The notes under the pieces: generated by a model
The model's input: the letters and a program-made list of their open reading frames with translations, nothing else
Databases searched by the model: none
What the model was told of the DNA's origin: nothing
Shown: positions 39,202-48,737 of the stretch, in pieces
Layout of the letters: each line of letters begins with the position of its first letter
Position numbering within the stretch: position 1 is the stretch's first letter
From: Bacillota bacterium
GTDB taxonomy: Bacteria > Bacillota > UBA4882 > UBA8346
Direction of reading: 5' to 3'
Length of the DNA stretch: 64,000 nt
Assembly: GCA_023402395.1 (NCBI GenBank)
Contig: JAEYGI010000042.1
Coordinates: forward strand, 1-64,000
Made by a program: the position numbers and the translations under genes

Positions 39202-42200
39202 TTATGTGACGGGGTCCGATACGATATTGGCGGCCTGTTCCCGATTGTTCTTGTTTTGGCTCAAAATTACCCGGACCTGTTCAATAATGGTGTACACCAC
39301 GGGAACGACAATTAGCGTCATAATCATTGAACTGGTCAGCCCGCCGATCAAGGCCCAACCCAAACCGTGCTTGAACTCGGAACCGGGCGTGTTGGAGAGC
39401 GCCAGCGGCAGCATGCCCAGGATCATGGTCAAGGTCGTCATCAGGATCGGCCGGATTCTTTCTTGGCCGGCCTCAAGCAACGCCTCCTTCATTCCGGCCC
39501 CGTTCCGGCGGGCCCGGTTCGCGAAATCAACCAGTAAGATCGCGTTCTTACTAACCAACCCGATTTGCATGATAATGCCCATGATTGAAAAGATCGACAG
39601 CGAATTGCCGGTGAGGCCCAGCGCCAGCAGCGCGCCGATGATCGCTAAGGGAACCGAGAAAAGTACCGCGAAAGGATAAATGAACGAATTATAGAGCGCG
39701 GTCATAATCAGATAGACGAAGATGATGCCGGTCAGCAACGCCAGGCCCAGACTGCCGAAGGCATCGTCCTGCTGTTCCAGGTCGCCGCTGAATTGGTAAG
39801 AGACGCCGGGGGGCAGTTTCATCATTTTCAGGGCCTTGGCGATATCATTGCCGATATCGCCGCTGGTTCGGCCGACTGCTTGGGCGGAAATGGTGATCGC
39901 ATAATTGCGATCCCGGCGTTCCAGTTTATTGGGGCCCGCCGCGTTGAAAATCGTGGCGAACTCACTGAGCTGAACCGGTTGCCCGGAGCTGTTGAATACG
40001 GTTAACCCACCGACATCGGCCGTTCTGGACCGGTCAAATGAGTCGTACATCACCCGGATGTCGTATTCATTGCCGTCTTTATCCTTGAACTTGGACTGAT
40101 CGTCGCCGCTAAAACCCGTCTGCAAAACATCCCCGATATCACTGATATTCAGGCCCAGTTTGGCCAGTTTTTCCCGGTCGGCTTCGATCCGGATCTCCGG
40201 TTGCCCTTCCTTGGCCGAGAGCTGCAAATCATTGATTCCCGGAATCCGCCCAATGATGGTCTGAATCCGGAGCGCGGCCTGATAAGCGCTCTCCCAACGA
40301 GTGCCGGTGATCGCGAGCTCGATCGGGGCACCATCGGCTGTTCCCGTGATGGTGATCGGACTTACATGAGCTTTAACTCCCGGGATCCGATCCAATTCCC
40401 GCTTCATTGCCTGGGAGACTTCAGCCGTGGAACGGGAGCGCTGCTTTTTGGGGACCAGCAGCACCTGAATCTCAGCCATATTACTTGGGGAGGCCGCGGC
40501 ATGCATTCCGCTCGCCGTGCCCACTGTGGTAAACGTCTTGACGACTTCGGGAAATTCGGCCAGAATCTGCTCGGCTTGCCGGGTCGTTTGACTGGTCTGT
40601 TCCAGTTTGGCCCGGTTTGCTAACTCGATTTGGACCAGAAGTTCGCCCCGGTCCATGGCGGGCATGAATTCGGATCCGATAAAGCCCAGCGGGAGCAAAG
40701 ACAGCACCGCTACAAAAATCATGCCGGTAATGAGCAGTGTTTTGCCCCGGTTTTCCAGACTCCAGCGCAAGAGTTTGAGATACTCCGCCACCAGGGCCGA
40801 ATACTTCGCTTCAAACCAAAGTCCAAACCGTCCCATCAGCGAACCTTTTGACAGTCGCTCCACTTTGGAGAAACGCGACGCCAGCATCGGGGTGACTGTG
40901 AACGATACCAATAGACTCATTAAGGTTGAGATAACCACCACCAGTGAAAACTGCCGCGTGATACCTCCGATGAGCCCGGTGACCATCGCCAGCGGCAGAA
41001 AGACCACCACATCCACCATGGTGATGGACAGGGCCGTAAATCCGATCTCGTTCCGGCCGTTTAAAGCGGCGACTTTCTGCTCTTCCCCTTGTTCCAGGTG
41101 ATGGTGAATATTCTCCAAAACCACGATGGAATCATCCACCAGAATTCCAATGACCAAAGACATCGCCAGCAGCGTCATCATGTTTAGGGTAAACCCAAAA
41201 GCCCACATTCCAATGAAGGTCGCCACCAACGAGGTGGGAATGGCGGCCATCACAATCACCGAACTGCGCAGACTGTGGAGGAAGACCAGCATTACCAAGG
41301 CCACTAATAAAATGGCGAGACCCAAGTCTTCGATCACGGCATTGGAACAATCCATGATAAACAGGGAACCGTCGGAGATAATATCGAATTTCAGATGAAT
41401 CGTTTGGTTCTGTTCTTCCAGGGTCTTCAGGGCTTTCCGGACCGCCCGGCATACCTCCACTTGGTTGGCGTCGGATTGTTTCTGGATCAACAGGCCAACC
41501 GTGGTTTTCCCATTCGACCGGCTGATCGTGGTCGGATCCTTGCTGCCGTCCCGGACCTCGGCCACGTCCGACAGTACGATTTCCCCGCCGGACGTTGATT
41601 GACCGATAACCAAGTTTTTCAACTGATCCAGTGAATTGAGTTTACCGGCCAGGCGCAGCACATATTGGCCGTCATGATCCTTAATCTTGCCGGTGGGGTA
41701 GTCTAGATTGGCTTTTTGGATGGACTGGGCCACCTGTAAGTTGGATAATCCGTATATTGGCAGCTTCTGGCTGTCGACGTTGATCCGGATCTCCCGCTGT
41801 TCGCCGCCGACCAGGCTGACTTGGCCGACCCCGGGTTGCTTCACCAGTTGGGGAACGATAAAATCCTTCAAGAACTGATAAAAAGCCTTGGAGTCCATAT
41901 CGCTGGCAACGCTGAGCCGCATCACCGGGAGGTCATTAATAGAGTAGGTGGACAAGGAAGGAGTTTTGGCTCCATCGGGAAGCTCCGCCAGGATCTGGTT
42001 CACTTTCCGTTGGGTATTTTGCAGCGCGATCTCAATATCGGCGCCTTGCAAAAACCCAACGGTGACCACGGAGAGGCCTTCCTCGGAACTGGCTTGAACA
42101 CTATCCACCCTATTGATACCGGAGACCGCTTCCTCAATCTTTTTGGTAACAGCCGATTCAACTTCGCTGGCGGAAGCGCCGGGATATGCCGTCGCAATTG

Positions 42201-42336
42201 TGACACTCGGCATCGTCAAGCTTGGAAATAATTCATATTTCAAATTGACGTAGCAAAAGATCCCCATCAGCGCGATAGCTAAGAAAGCGACGATAATCAG
42301 AATCGGACGCTTAATGGCAACCTCGGTAACAGTCAT
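39202..42336 (-). CDS. RND-family multidrug efflux transporter (HAE1 type)
   Basis: 1044 residues, 12 transmembrane helices with two large periplasmic loops, AcrB-like organisation. TM4 carries the proton-relay acid pair in MSLVIGILVDDSIVVLENIHHHLE, and the N-terminus EVAIKRPILIIVAFLAIALMG is typical of the HAE1/hydrophobe branch. It exports amphiphilic compounds by proton antiport, with a membrane-fusion protein and an outer-membrane channel; the channel gene is not in this operon. ATG 42336 gives the best spacing to agggtg; 42342 and 42345 are in-frame alternatives. 32 nt after the MFP gene and under the TetR regulator upstream. Confidence 0.93.
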   Translation of the reverse strand: MTVTEVAIKRPILIIVAFLAIALMGIFCYVNLKYELFPSLTMPSVTIATAYPGASASEVESAVTKKIEEAVSGINRVDSVQASSEEGLSVVTVGFLQGADIEIALQNTQRKVNQILAELPDGAKTPSLSTYSINDLPVMRLSVASDMDSKAFYQFLKDFIVPQLVKQPGVGQVSLVGGEQREIRINVDSQKLPIYGLSNLQVAQSIQKANLDYPTGKIKDHDGQYVLRLAGKLNSLDQLKNLVIGQSTSGGEIVLSDVAEVRDGSKDPTTISRSNGKTTVGLLIQKQSDANQVEVCRAVRKALKTLEEQNQTIHLKFDIISDGSLFIMDCSNAVIEDLGLAILLVALVMLVFLHSLRSSVIVMAAIPTSLVATFIGMWAFGFTLNMMTLLAMSLVIGILVDDSIVVLENIHHHLEQGEEQKVAALNGRNEIGFTALSITMVDVVVFLPLAMVTGLIGGITRQFSLVVVISTLMSLLVSFTVTPMLASRFSKVERLSKGSLMGRFGLWFEAKYSALVAEYLKLLRWSLENRGKTLLITGMIFVAVLSLLPLGFIGSEFMPAMDRGELLVQIELANRAKLEQTSQTTRQAEQILAEFPEVVKTFTTVGTASGMHAAASPSNMAEIQVLLVPKKQRSRSTAEVSQAMKRELDRIPGVKAHVSPITITGTADGAPIELAITGTRWESAYQAALRIQTIIGRIPGINDLQLSAKEGQPEIRIEADREKLAKLGLNISDIGDVLQTGFSGDDQSKFKDKDGNEYDIRVMYDSFDRSRTADVGGLTVFNSSGQPVQLSEFATIFNAAGPNKLERRDRNYAITISAQAVGRTSGDIGNDIAKALKMMKLPPGVSYQFSGDLEQQDDAFGSLGLALLTGIIFVYLIMTALYNSFIYPFAVLFSVPLAIIGALLALGLTGNSLSIFSIMGIIMQIGLVSKNAILLVDFANRARRNGAGMKEALLEAGQERIRPILMTTLTMILGMLPLALSNTPGSEFKHGLGWALIGGLTSSMIMTLIVVPVVYTIIEQVRVILSQNKNNREQAANIVSDPVT

Positions 42337-42368
42337 TTCCATCACACCCTATATATCAGAATCGTTCA

Positions 42369-43424
42369 TTAGATAATCTTCATTACTTCCACCGCGATGT
42401 TATCCTGTAAGTTATCTTGACCGCTCACCACGACCTGTTCCTGTTCCTTCAAGCCCCGGATCAGTTCCAGCTTGGTGTCGATCTCCGAGCCGACCACGAT
42501 CTCGCGGAGTTTGGCAACACCGTTTTCCACCACATAGACTCGGGGGTTTTTGACACTGCCAATCACTGCCTCGCGGGGGATGGCTAAGACCGGGTGTTCC
42601 GTTCCCAATCGGAAAGTGACCTTACCGTAGATTCCTGATTTTAATGGATAATCTTTCTGAGTGGCAATCACGACTTCCACCGGAAAAGTACGGGCTTCAT
42701 CGCTGCGGTCGCTGATACTTGCAATCCGTCCCAAAAATTGAGTGCCCGGATAGATATCGGTCGCCACGTCGACCACCTCGCCGACTTTCAGCTTAAACGC
42801 TTCGCCGGACCCGACATTTACCGCTACTTTGAAGCTTGAGGTATCGATGATCGTGGCGACCACGGTTCCCGGATTGATCATGGCGCCGAAATTTACCGGC
42901 CGGGCGGTAACGATACCCGCGATGGGCGTGGTGATGATGGTGTTTTGATATTGGCGTTTAGCCGAAAGCCGGGCTGCTTCCGCCGCGAGAAAATTGTTCC
43001 GGGCCGATTCCCGATCCGAACTGGAGATAAGCTCCTGTTTATGTAGTTCCAAGGCCCGCTCCCAATCTCTCCGGGCTTTGTCGTAATTGGTTTGGGCCGA
43101 TAGAAAATGGGCTTTGGACAACTCGTCGTCAAGTTTGACGATGGGCGCTCCCGCATGCAAATAGGAACCGACTCCGGCATGCACTGCGACGATCTTTCCC
43201 GAAGCTTCCGAGACCACCGAAACCTCATTGTTGGCAACGATCAAACCGACTTTGGTCAGATTTTCCCGGAGCGTTTGCGGTTGTACCGTAACGACGGAGA
43301 CTGGTACTGACGCGCTATGGATCACTTTCGCTTTCTGCTCCACTTCGGCTTTGTTATGAAACAGAACCCACACCATCAAACCCACCATCCCGGTGATGCC
43401 GATGGCCAATAACAGCTTTTTCAT
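42369..43424 (-). CDS. RND efflux membrane-fusion protein (periplasmic adaptor)
   Basis: 351 residues. N-terminal membrane anchor (about 6-24, no lipobox Cys), then the HlyD/AcrA arrangement: barrel-sandwich half (GKIVAVHAGVGSYLHAGAPIVKLDD), coiled-coil hairpin (about 105-165, YDKARRDWERALELHKQELIS), second lipoyl half (ITTPIAGIVTARPVNFGAMINPG), beta-barrel and membrane-proximal domain to the end. It links the inner-membrane RND pump encoded next to it to an outer-membrane exit duct. RBS gggaagggga. A TetR-type operator lies 35 nt upstream of its start. Confidence 0.92.
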   Translation of the reverse strand: MKKLLLAIGITGMVGLMVWVLFHNKAEVEQKAKVIHSASVPVSVVTVQPQTLRENLTKVGLIVANNEVSVVSEASGKIVAVHAGVGSYLHAGAPIVKLDDELSKAHFLSAQTNYDKARRDWERALELHKQELISSSDRESARNNFLAAEAARLSAKRQYQNTIITTPIAGIVTARPVNFGAMINPGTVVATIIDTSSFKVAVNVGSGEAFKLKVGEVVDVATDIYPGTQFLGRIASISDRSDEARTFPVEVVIATQKDYPLKSGIYGKVTFRLGTEHPVLAIPREAVIGSVKNPRVYVVENGVAKLREIVVGSEIDTKLELIRGLKEQEQVVVSGQDNLQDNIAVEVMKII

Positions 43425-43458
43425 TTAAATCCCCTTCCCTATCCAAAATTAATCAAAT

Positions 43459-43476
43459 AAACCGAACGTTCGGTTT
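43459..43476. promoter_or_regulatory. TetR operator upstream of the MFP gene
   Basis: Perfect 18-bp palindrome aaaccgaac/gttcggttt, in the gap between the TetR gene and the MFP gene. The site at 44102-44115 upstream of the TetR gene shares the accga...ttcggt core. Confidence 0.75.
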
Positions 43477-43493
43477 GCAGATTCCAAAAAAAA

Positions 43494-44081
43494 TTATGCC
43501 TTCAATTGCTCATATAGACCATCCCACGTAGCCGTTAATGCCTCCGACATGTCTTTCATATTCCCTTGTATAATGTTGCGCATGCCAACACCGTCGTGTG
43601 TGTATATAAACAGACTGGCAATCTGCTCGTCGGTCATGCTGGAGTTGATTTCTCCATTATTTCTGGCAATATGGACTATTTCTTCCCAAGCTTTTAATTC
43701 AGCTTCTAAAGTCTCAATCACTTTACGGCGGAAACTGGGAAAAAGCTTTGCCGCATCAAATATCAGGGCATAGTAATTAAAACCGCTATCCGTATCCATC
43801 CGGTTTGGCAAAATTGAAAGCTTTTCCTTATGGTTTAGATAACCGTGATAAAATTGGTATAACGAATCCTTATTGAGCTGACTGTAATCTATGATTATTG
43901 CGGATACGAAATCTTCGATTACCTCCAGAAAAAGTTGCTCCTTGCTTTCAAAATAGTGATAAAAAGCTCCTTTCGACATCCCAGTTTTTTCAACAATCTC
44001 TTGCATCGTAACTTCTTTAAAGCTCTTTTGTAAAAAAAGACTGAAGGAAACCTTTAAAATATGTTCTTTCGTGTCATTCAT
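43494..44081 (-). CDS. TetR/AcrR-family repressor of the RND operon
   Basis: 195 residues. The N-terminal HTH (about 8-50) reads ILKVSFSLFLQKSFKEVTMQEIVEKTGMSKGAFYHYFESKEQLF, the standard TetR pattern. The C-terminal ligand domain is all-helical. First gene of the TetR-MFP-RND unit; accga..ttcggt operators lie in front of it and in front of the MFP gene, so it probably represses both itself and the pump until a substrate binds. RBS aaggagggtc. Confidence 0.92.
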   Translation of the reverse strand: MNDTKEHILKVSFSLFLQKSFKEVTMQEIVEKTGMSKGAFYHYFESKEQLFLEVIEDFVSAIIIDYSQLNKDSLYQFYHGYLNHKEKLSILPNRMDTDSGFNYYALIFDAAKLFPSFRRKVIETLEAELKAWEEIVHIARNNGEINSSMTDEQIASLFIYTHDGVGMRNIIQGNMKDMSEALTATWDGLYEQLKA

Positions 44082-44101
44082 CGGTGACCCTCCTTCCTAA
44101 A

Positions 44102-44115
44102 ACCGACCGTTCGGT
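44102..44115. promoter_or_regulatory. TetR operator upstream of the repressor gene
   Basis: accgaccgttcggt, a palindrome with one mismatched pair, 21 nt before the TetR start codon. Core identical to the perfect site at 43459-43476 except for one base. Confidence 0.7.
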
Positions 44116-44209
44116 ATATTATGAATATACTCATTCATTTATTATTTGTCAAGGATTTCGATGCTTTTAAAAACCGGTAATAAGCAAGATTATAGGGCGA
44201 CCCGCCAAT

Positions 44210-44472
44210 GGGGCCGAGTCATTCTCCAATTTCCCCTTGCCAGATTGCAATTAGCGAATGCCGCCTGCCTATGCCGGATTGCGATCCCGCCCGTGTCGAT
44301 TGTTACTTGCCAATCCCGCATTGCCATCCACCAATTTCCAATTGGCAGATGGCAATGTGGAAAAGTCGCTTGCCAATGTGGATAAATATCATGACAATGT
44401 GGATAAGCAAGTTGGCGCGGGAGAATGGAAAGCTGGCAATGAAATGAAGCAAGCCGGCCAAAAAGTTGGGCC
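44210..44472. repeat. Efflux-flanking direct repeat, block B, with DnaA-box-like sites
   Basis: Second copy of the 38885-39165 repeat in the same orientation. TGTGGATAA sites at 44377-44385 and 44398-44406. Outside the 92-base identical core the two copies drift, with substitutions and small gaps, and both end in aagccggcca. Confidence 0.9.
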
Positions 44473-44609
44473 GGGAGTCAATCCAACCATGGGAGGAAGC
44501 TTGGGACCGGAGAAAACCGTTAGGAAATTAGGGCCATCTTGGCCTAACCGATTCTTATGGGTGCCAATCCAATCCTGCAATACATTTCCTTTCTGACAAA
44601 ATAAAGCGA

Positions 44610-44634
44610 GCCGGCCGGATCCATTCAGGCCGGC
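44610..44634. terminator. GC-rich hairpin
   Basis: gccggcc (44610-44616) and ggccggc (44628-44634) are perfect arms, with gcttttgg a few bases later. No plus-strand gene precedes it, so its role is unclear. Confidence 0.4.
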
Positions 44635-44813
44635 GGATTGCTTTTGGTGGTTTTAACATTTTCGACATAGGAAATTACCCTTGATTAGGGAAAAAACAAT
44701 AAAAAAAGAATTTTTGCTTATACTAAAACCCGCTAAGCCCATTCCGAATCTAAAATCCCGGGTTTTATCGCCGGGCGGCGGGGTAATCATCGCGGATAAA
44801 GGAACGACCTGTC

Positions 44814-45827
44814 TTGAATATTCGTAGCGCTGAGCAATACGATTTCATCGACCTCCTGAAAGGGTTCGGCATTTTCCTGGTGGTCTGGGGCCACACCATG
44901 GTCCCGCGATCGGTGCTGATTTATTCCTTTCACATGCCGCTGTTCTTCGTCATCTCCGGTTTCTTGCATAAGGATAAACCGTTGAAAGAGTTCCTGCTGG
45001 GCAGAATCTTCCGGCTCTATCTGCCCTATGCCCTCTTCACCGTGGTTTCCTGGCTGTTTTATCTAGCCATGCTGGGACTGCAGGGACGCGGCGACTTGAT
45101 CGGCGATCATCTGCCTAAAATCATCTCGCTTTTCACCGGAACCGGGCGGAACGGCGGCAATGACCCCATCTGGTACCTCACCTGTCTGATGGTGGTCAGC
45201 GTCTTGTTTTGGCTCCTGGATCACGGCGTAAAAAAGCCGGGCCGGCTCTTCCTGGCCGCGTTGCTCATCTCCGGCCTCGGCTATTATTTGAGCCTGCGCC
45301 GCATCTTTTTACCCTTCAAAGTGGACGTGGCCCTGACCGCCCTGCTCTTTTACTGGTTCGGCTGTTATGCCCGGCGTCAAAATCTGCTGCAATGGATTAA
45401 GCGCTTGAACCGGGTTACGGCCATTGGCTTTCTTAGTGTCTGTATGGCGCTTTATTTCTATCTGGCATGGCTCAATGTCGACCTTACCGGCATTCCCAAG
45501 GTGAGCATGATCAGCAACAATCTCGGCAATTATTTTCTATTCTATCTGGCGGCACTCTTCGCCATTGTCTTCCTGTTTATCGTCGGCTACCGGATCGGAT
45601 CGATCCACTGCCTGAATTATCTCGGCCACAACTCCCTGATCGTGCTGGCCGCCCATAAGCCGCTGCTGTCCTTATTTAATCTCTCACTGGATTCTTATGT
45701 GGATGTCGAGTCGGAATTCTACGGGATCGTAATCAGCGTCATTGTGATCATTGCCATCCTGCCCTTGATCAAGCTTTGGAATGAGAAACGGCTGTTTCAA
45801 TTCGAAAAACTGCTTTATCGTCATTAA
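44814..45827 (+). CDS. Acyltransferase-3 family membrane protein
   Basis: 337 residues with about ten transmembrane helices. The N-terminal signature FIDLLKGFGIFLVVWGHTM followed by YSFHMPLFFVISGFLHK is characteristic of the OafA/Acyl_transf_3 family, which O-acetylates or O-succinylates surface glycans, peptidoglycan or antibiotics from the membrane. The His in WGHT is the conserved catalytic candidate. TTG start at 44814 with aaaggaac upstream. Single gene with a terminator after it; the acceptor is unknown. Confidence 0.88.
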   Translation: MNIRSAEQYDFIDLLKGFGIFLVVWGHTMVPRSVLIYSFHMPLFFVISGFLHKDKPLKEFLLGRIFRLYLPYALFTVVSWLFYLAMLGLQGRGDLIGDHLPKIISLFTGTGRNGGNDPIWYLTCLMVVSVLFWLLDHGVKKPGRLFLAALLISGLGYYLSLRRIFLPFKVDVALTALLFYWFGCYARRQNLLQWIKRLNRVTAIGFLSVCMALYFYLAWLNVDLTGIPKVSMISNNLGNYFLFYLAALFAIVFLFIVGYRIGSIHCLNYLGHNSLIVLAAHKPLLSLFNLSLDSYVDVESEFYGIVISVIVIIAILPLIKLWNEKRLFQFEKLLYRH

Positions 45828-45899
45828 AGCAGTTTAATTCACCCCCTTAGTAGTAAACTTGGTTTATTCGACACTGGGTAGCCCCCAGAAAAGCACATA

Positions 45900-45941
45900 A
45901 AAAAGGACCAATCGGAACCTGTTTTCTCTATTGGTCTTTTA
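45900..45941. terminator. Bidirectional terminator between convergent genes
   Basis: aaaaggaccaat pairs with attggtctttt (one bulge), with A-run before and T-run after. Serves the acyltransferase and the sensor-kinase operon. Confidence 0.8.
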
Positions 45942-45980
45942 GTTGTTCACCTTAAAATTTTACAGCCATTCTAGTTAACG

Positions 45981-47645
45981 TTAACAGCCTAATGTCTTGG
46001 TTTTGCCATCCTCTTTCGTGATGAACGGGAATCGAAGATGCACCGCCAACCCTGCTTGTAATGGTTTGATCTCCAGCCCGTAAGCCGGACCGAATGCATA
46101 ACGTAACCGGTGATGAATATTTGACAGGCCGAGGCCGTCGCTGCCACTCCCCGGTTCATAGGTATCGGTTGCCAATCTGTCCGTAATTTCCCGGAAACGC
46201 TCCTGGGTCAGTCCGGGACCATTGTCCGCTATCACGATCAAAATGTCATTCCCGTGTTGGGCCACCTTTACTTCGATGGTTATCGGATCGAGACTTTTTT
46301 CCACCCCGTGCGTAAAACAGTTTTCAACCAGCGGTTGAATGCAAAATTTAAAGACTTCCGCTTTCAATAATTGTTCGGAAACCGAAAGAGTGAAGCTAAA
46401 TCTGTCCCCGAAGCGAACCTGCTGAATCCAGATATATTCTTGCAAATACCCCAATTCTTCTTCCAAGGCGACCATTTCATTCATATTCCGAACCGTATAA
46501 CCGAAAATACTGATCAGCGATCGAATCATTTTGACCAGAACCGTATTGCCGGTAGATACCGCCAGTCCTACTAAGCAGTTAAGCGTATTGAACAAAAAAT
46601 GCGGATTGATACAGGCTTGAAGCGCCCGCAGCTCCGACGCGCGCGCCAACTGTTCAACCCTGCGGAGCCGCTTGGTGTTTGAATAAATTGTAACGATTAA
46701 AACCGTAGCCGCCAGGACTAACAATGCAGCGACCAATAAAGGGCCGGAGGCAATCCGTTGTACCGGGTCGACAACTTCGGCGGCCGGATATTCGATGGTC
46801 AGAACCAGTCCTAAGGTTGGGACTTTTAGAAATACTCCCGCCATCTTCCGCTTTTGGTAGCCGTATATTGCAAATCCGTTGATATCATTGGGGAACTGCC
46901 GCATTTTACGAATCAAGGGATGACGGCTGTATTGATTCAACAACCTTATCCGGTCGCGATACCGGTAGGGACTGGCTACCAGAAGACCGTCCATGGTATA
47001 GACGGATACCGGAATCTTCGACCAATCGTTATTGATTCCGGCCGAATCGATCAACAGATTGTTCAACTCGACCTCGACTCCGGCCGCGCGGATAATTTTG
47101 GTCCCCTTTAATCCGAGGCTGATCAGCGGCACGATCGTGGTTAGCTCCGCTTGATTGACATACGGCTTGCCGATCAGTGACTGCGAGCGGCTCATCAAAT
47201 AGCCCATAAAAACTTCCGAAGTCTGCCCCGCGAGATACTCCCGCCACCAAGGCAGGTTTTTTATATAATCCGGCCGGGTATAGGCGGACGGGATCAAAAC
47301 TCCGTCGGAATAAGCAATCCAACTCCGGATGACACTCGGCGATTGGATGCGGATGCCATCCATCTCGTTCTGGAGTAAGGAGCGGTCGGCTTGGGCCGCA
47401 GCCGCCGAGCGGACCAAACCGTCCAGTTTCAAGGCGGCCTGCAGAAATGCCTCCTCCAACTGCTGCCGGTAATAATTGGCCTCCCAAACCAGTCGCTGTT
47501 CCATATTTACTTTTAACTGGCTTGATATCTGGAGGTATACCAGAAAGCTGCTGGCCACAGTGGCAATAATAATAAAACAACATACCGCAAACCATATCCG
47601 ATAAAAAAGGCCTTTAGTATACGAAAAATACGGCTGCCTGGTCAA
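45981..47645 (-). CDS. YesM-type sensor histidine kinase
   Basis: 554 residues. TM1 (about 13-36), a dCache-like periplasmic or extracellular domain (about 40-290, WWREYLAGQTSEVFMGY), TM2 (about 300-322), then the His_kinase domain with the phospho-acceptor His in ACINPHFLFNTLN (about 354) and a HATPase domain (QPLVENCFTHGVEK, ADNGPGLT, GLGLSNIHHRL). This class senses sugars or sugar-binding proteins and pairs with AraC-type regulators, here encoded just upstream on the same strand. TTG start with ggagg 5 nt before it. Likely controls the ABC importer at 48.7-52 kb. Confidence 0.92.
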   Translation of the reverse strand: MTRQPYFSYTKGLFYRIWFAVCCFIIIATVASSFLVYLQISSQLKVNMEQRLVWEANYYRQQLEEAFLQAALKLDGLVRSAAAAQADRSLLQNEMDGIRIQSPSVIRSWIAYSDGVLIPSAYTRPDYIKNLPWWREYLAGQTSEVFMGYLMSRSQSLIGKPYVNQAELTTIVPLISLGLKGTKIIRAAGVEVELNNLLIDSAGINNDWSKIPVSVYTMDGLLVASPYRYRDRIRLLNQYSRHPLIRKMRQFPNDINGFAIYGYQKRKMAGVFLKVPTLGLVLTIEYPAAEVVDPVQRIASGPLLVAALLVLAATVLIVTIYSNTKRLRRVEQLARASELRALQACINPHFLFNTLNCLVGLAVSTGNTVLVKMIRSLISIFGYTVRNMNEMVALEEELGYLQEYIWIQQVRFGDRFSFTLSVSEQLLKAEVFKFCIQPLVENCFTHGVEKSLDPITIEVKVAQHGNDILIVIADNGPGLTQERFREITDRLATDTYEPGSGSDGLGLSNIHHRLRYAFGPAYGLEIKPLQAGLAVHLRFPFITKEDGKTKTLGC

Positions 47646-47687
47646 TCGATCCTCCGCGATGGGTAGTGATATTTTCTTTATATTCGC

Positions 47688-48467
47688 TCACTTCCGCTGT
47701 CCCGACCGAAACGCGCTGGGAGTCTGGCCGGTCACCCGGCGGAATATCCGGCTGAAATAGGCAACATCGATATACCCGACTTGGTTGGCGACCTCTTGAA
47801 TCTGCTGATTGGTCCGTTCCAGCAACTCTTTAGATTTGGTGATTCGATAATTTGTAATATGTTCCAAAAAATTTTCCCCACAATATTTTGTAAAACAGGA
47901 GCTTAAGTAGACAGGGTTAACCGCTACATGCCTGGCGACCTGAGTCAGGGTTAACGGCTCGGCATAATGTTCTTTAATAAAGACCATCGCTTGATGAATA
48001 AATGCAGGCAAACGGCCGTCCTCTTCAAGAAGTTCGACATTTTTGGCCTGCGTCTCAAATTCGTTGCGAACCGCGTCATTTAGGAGCCGCTCCCGGTTCA
48101 AAATCCCTTGGGTGCGGGTTAGCAATGCGGCAATGTCTTCCGGGAAAAAAGGTTTTAAAATATATTCAAATACATTCAGCCGAATCGCTTGCTGGGCATA
48201 GGAAAAATCGCCATGACCCGTAATGACGGCGGCACAACCTTGCCATCCCCCTTGCCGCATTTGTTGCAATAACGCCAAGCCATCGGTTACCGGCATTTTA
48301 ATATCGGTAATCACCAAATCGGGAACGCTCATTTTAAAATAGAACAAGGCATCCTCGGCCCCCAGCGCTTTGGCAACCACGTGAAATCCCAAGTCGGCCG
48401 CTTTAATGTACCCAGCCAACATATCCAGGGTATTCGATTCGTCGTCGACGATCATCACCTGATACAT
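47688..48467 (-). CDS. YesN-type AraC response regulator
   Basis: 259 residues. The receiver (1-125) has VDDES at 8-12, Asp55 in VITDIKMPV and the YILKPF lysine. The C-terminal AraC/XylS domain (about 155-256) has two HTH units with the typical LTQVARHVAVNPVYLSSCFTKYCGENF and VGYIDVAYFSRIFRRVTGQTPSAFR. Compared with longer YesN proteins the middle linker is short. RBS gaggagcgc. It is divergent from the binding-protein gene at 48738, across a 270-nt region that should hold its targets. Confidence 0.93.
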   Translation of the reverse strand: MYQVMIVDDESNTLDMLAGYIKAADLGFHVVAKALGAEDALFYFKMSVPDLVITDIKMPVTDGLALLQQMRQGGWQGCAAVITGHGDFSYAQQAIRLNVFEYILKPFFPEDIAALLTRTQGILNRERLLNDAVRNEFETQAKNVELLEEDGRLPAFIHQAMVFIKEHYAEPLTLTQVARHVAVNPVYLSSCFTKYCGENFLEHITNYRITKSKELLERTNQQIQEVANQVGYIDVAYFSRIFRRVTGQTPSAFRSGQRK

Positions 48468-48737
48468 TACAGCGCTCCTCAGCTCAAATCCATTGGTTTA
48501 CAAATCTTACTTCAATTCTAACAAAATTCGAACCTTGATCGATACCTTCGTCGGATAGAACTTAAGATCGTCCAAAAGTTCCTTAAGATTATCTATCTCC
48601 CTTTGGGATCCTTTCTGATTATAATTTGATTACGGTTTTGTTAATTGAGATATCGGAAAAAACGATAAAGGGGGTTAGTTCCAATTTACATCGGGCCCAT
48701 AAGGTACAATATCCTCAAAACGGAAAGGAGCAAAGAG

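Larger units (their letters stand above)
44082..44813. other. Gene-free stretch with operator, repeat block B and hairpin
   Basis: 730 nt between divergent genes. It holds the TetR operator, repeat block B, a ttagggcc/ggcctaa palindrome near 44530 and a hairpin at 44610-44634. No gene is seen. Confidence 0.6.
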
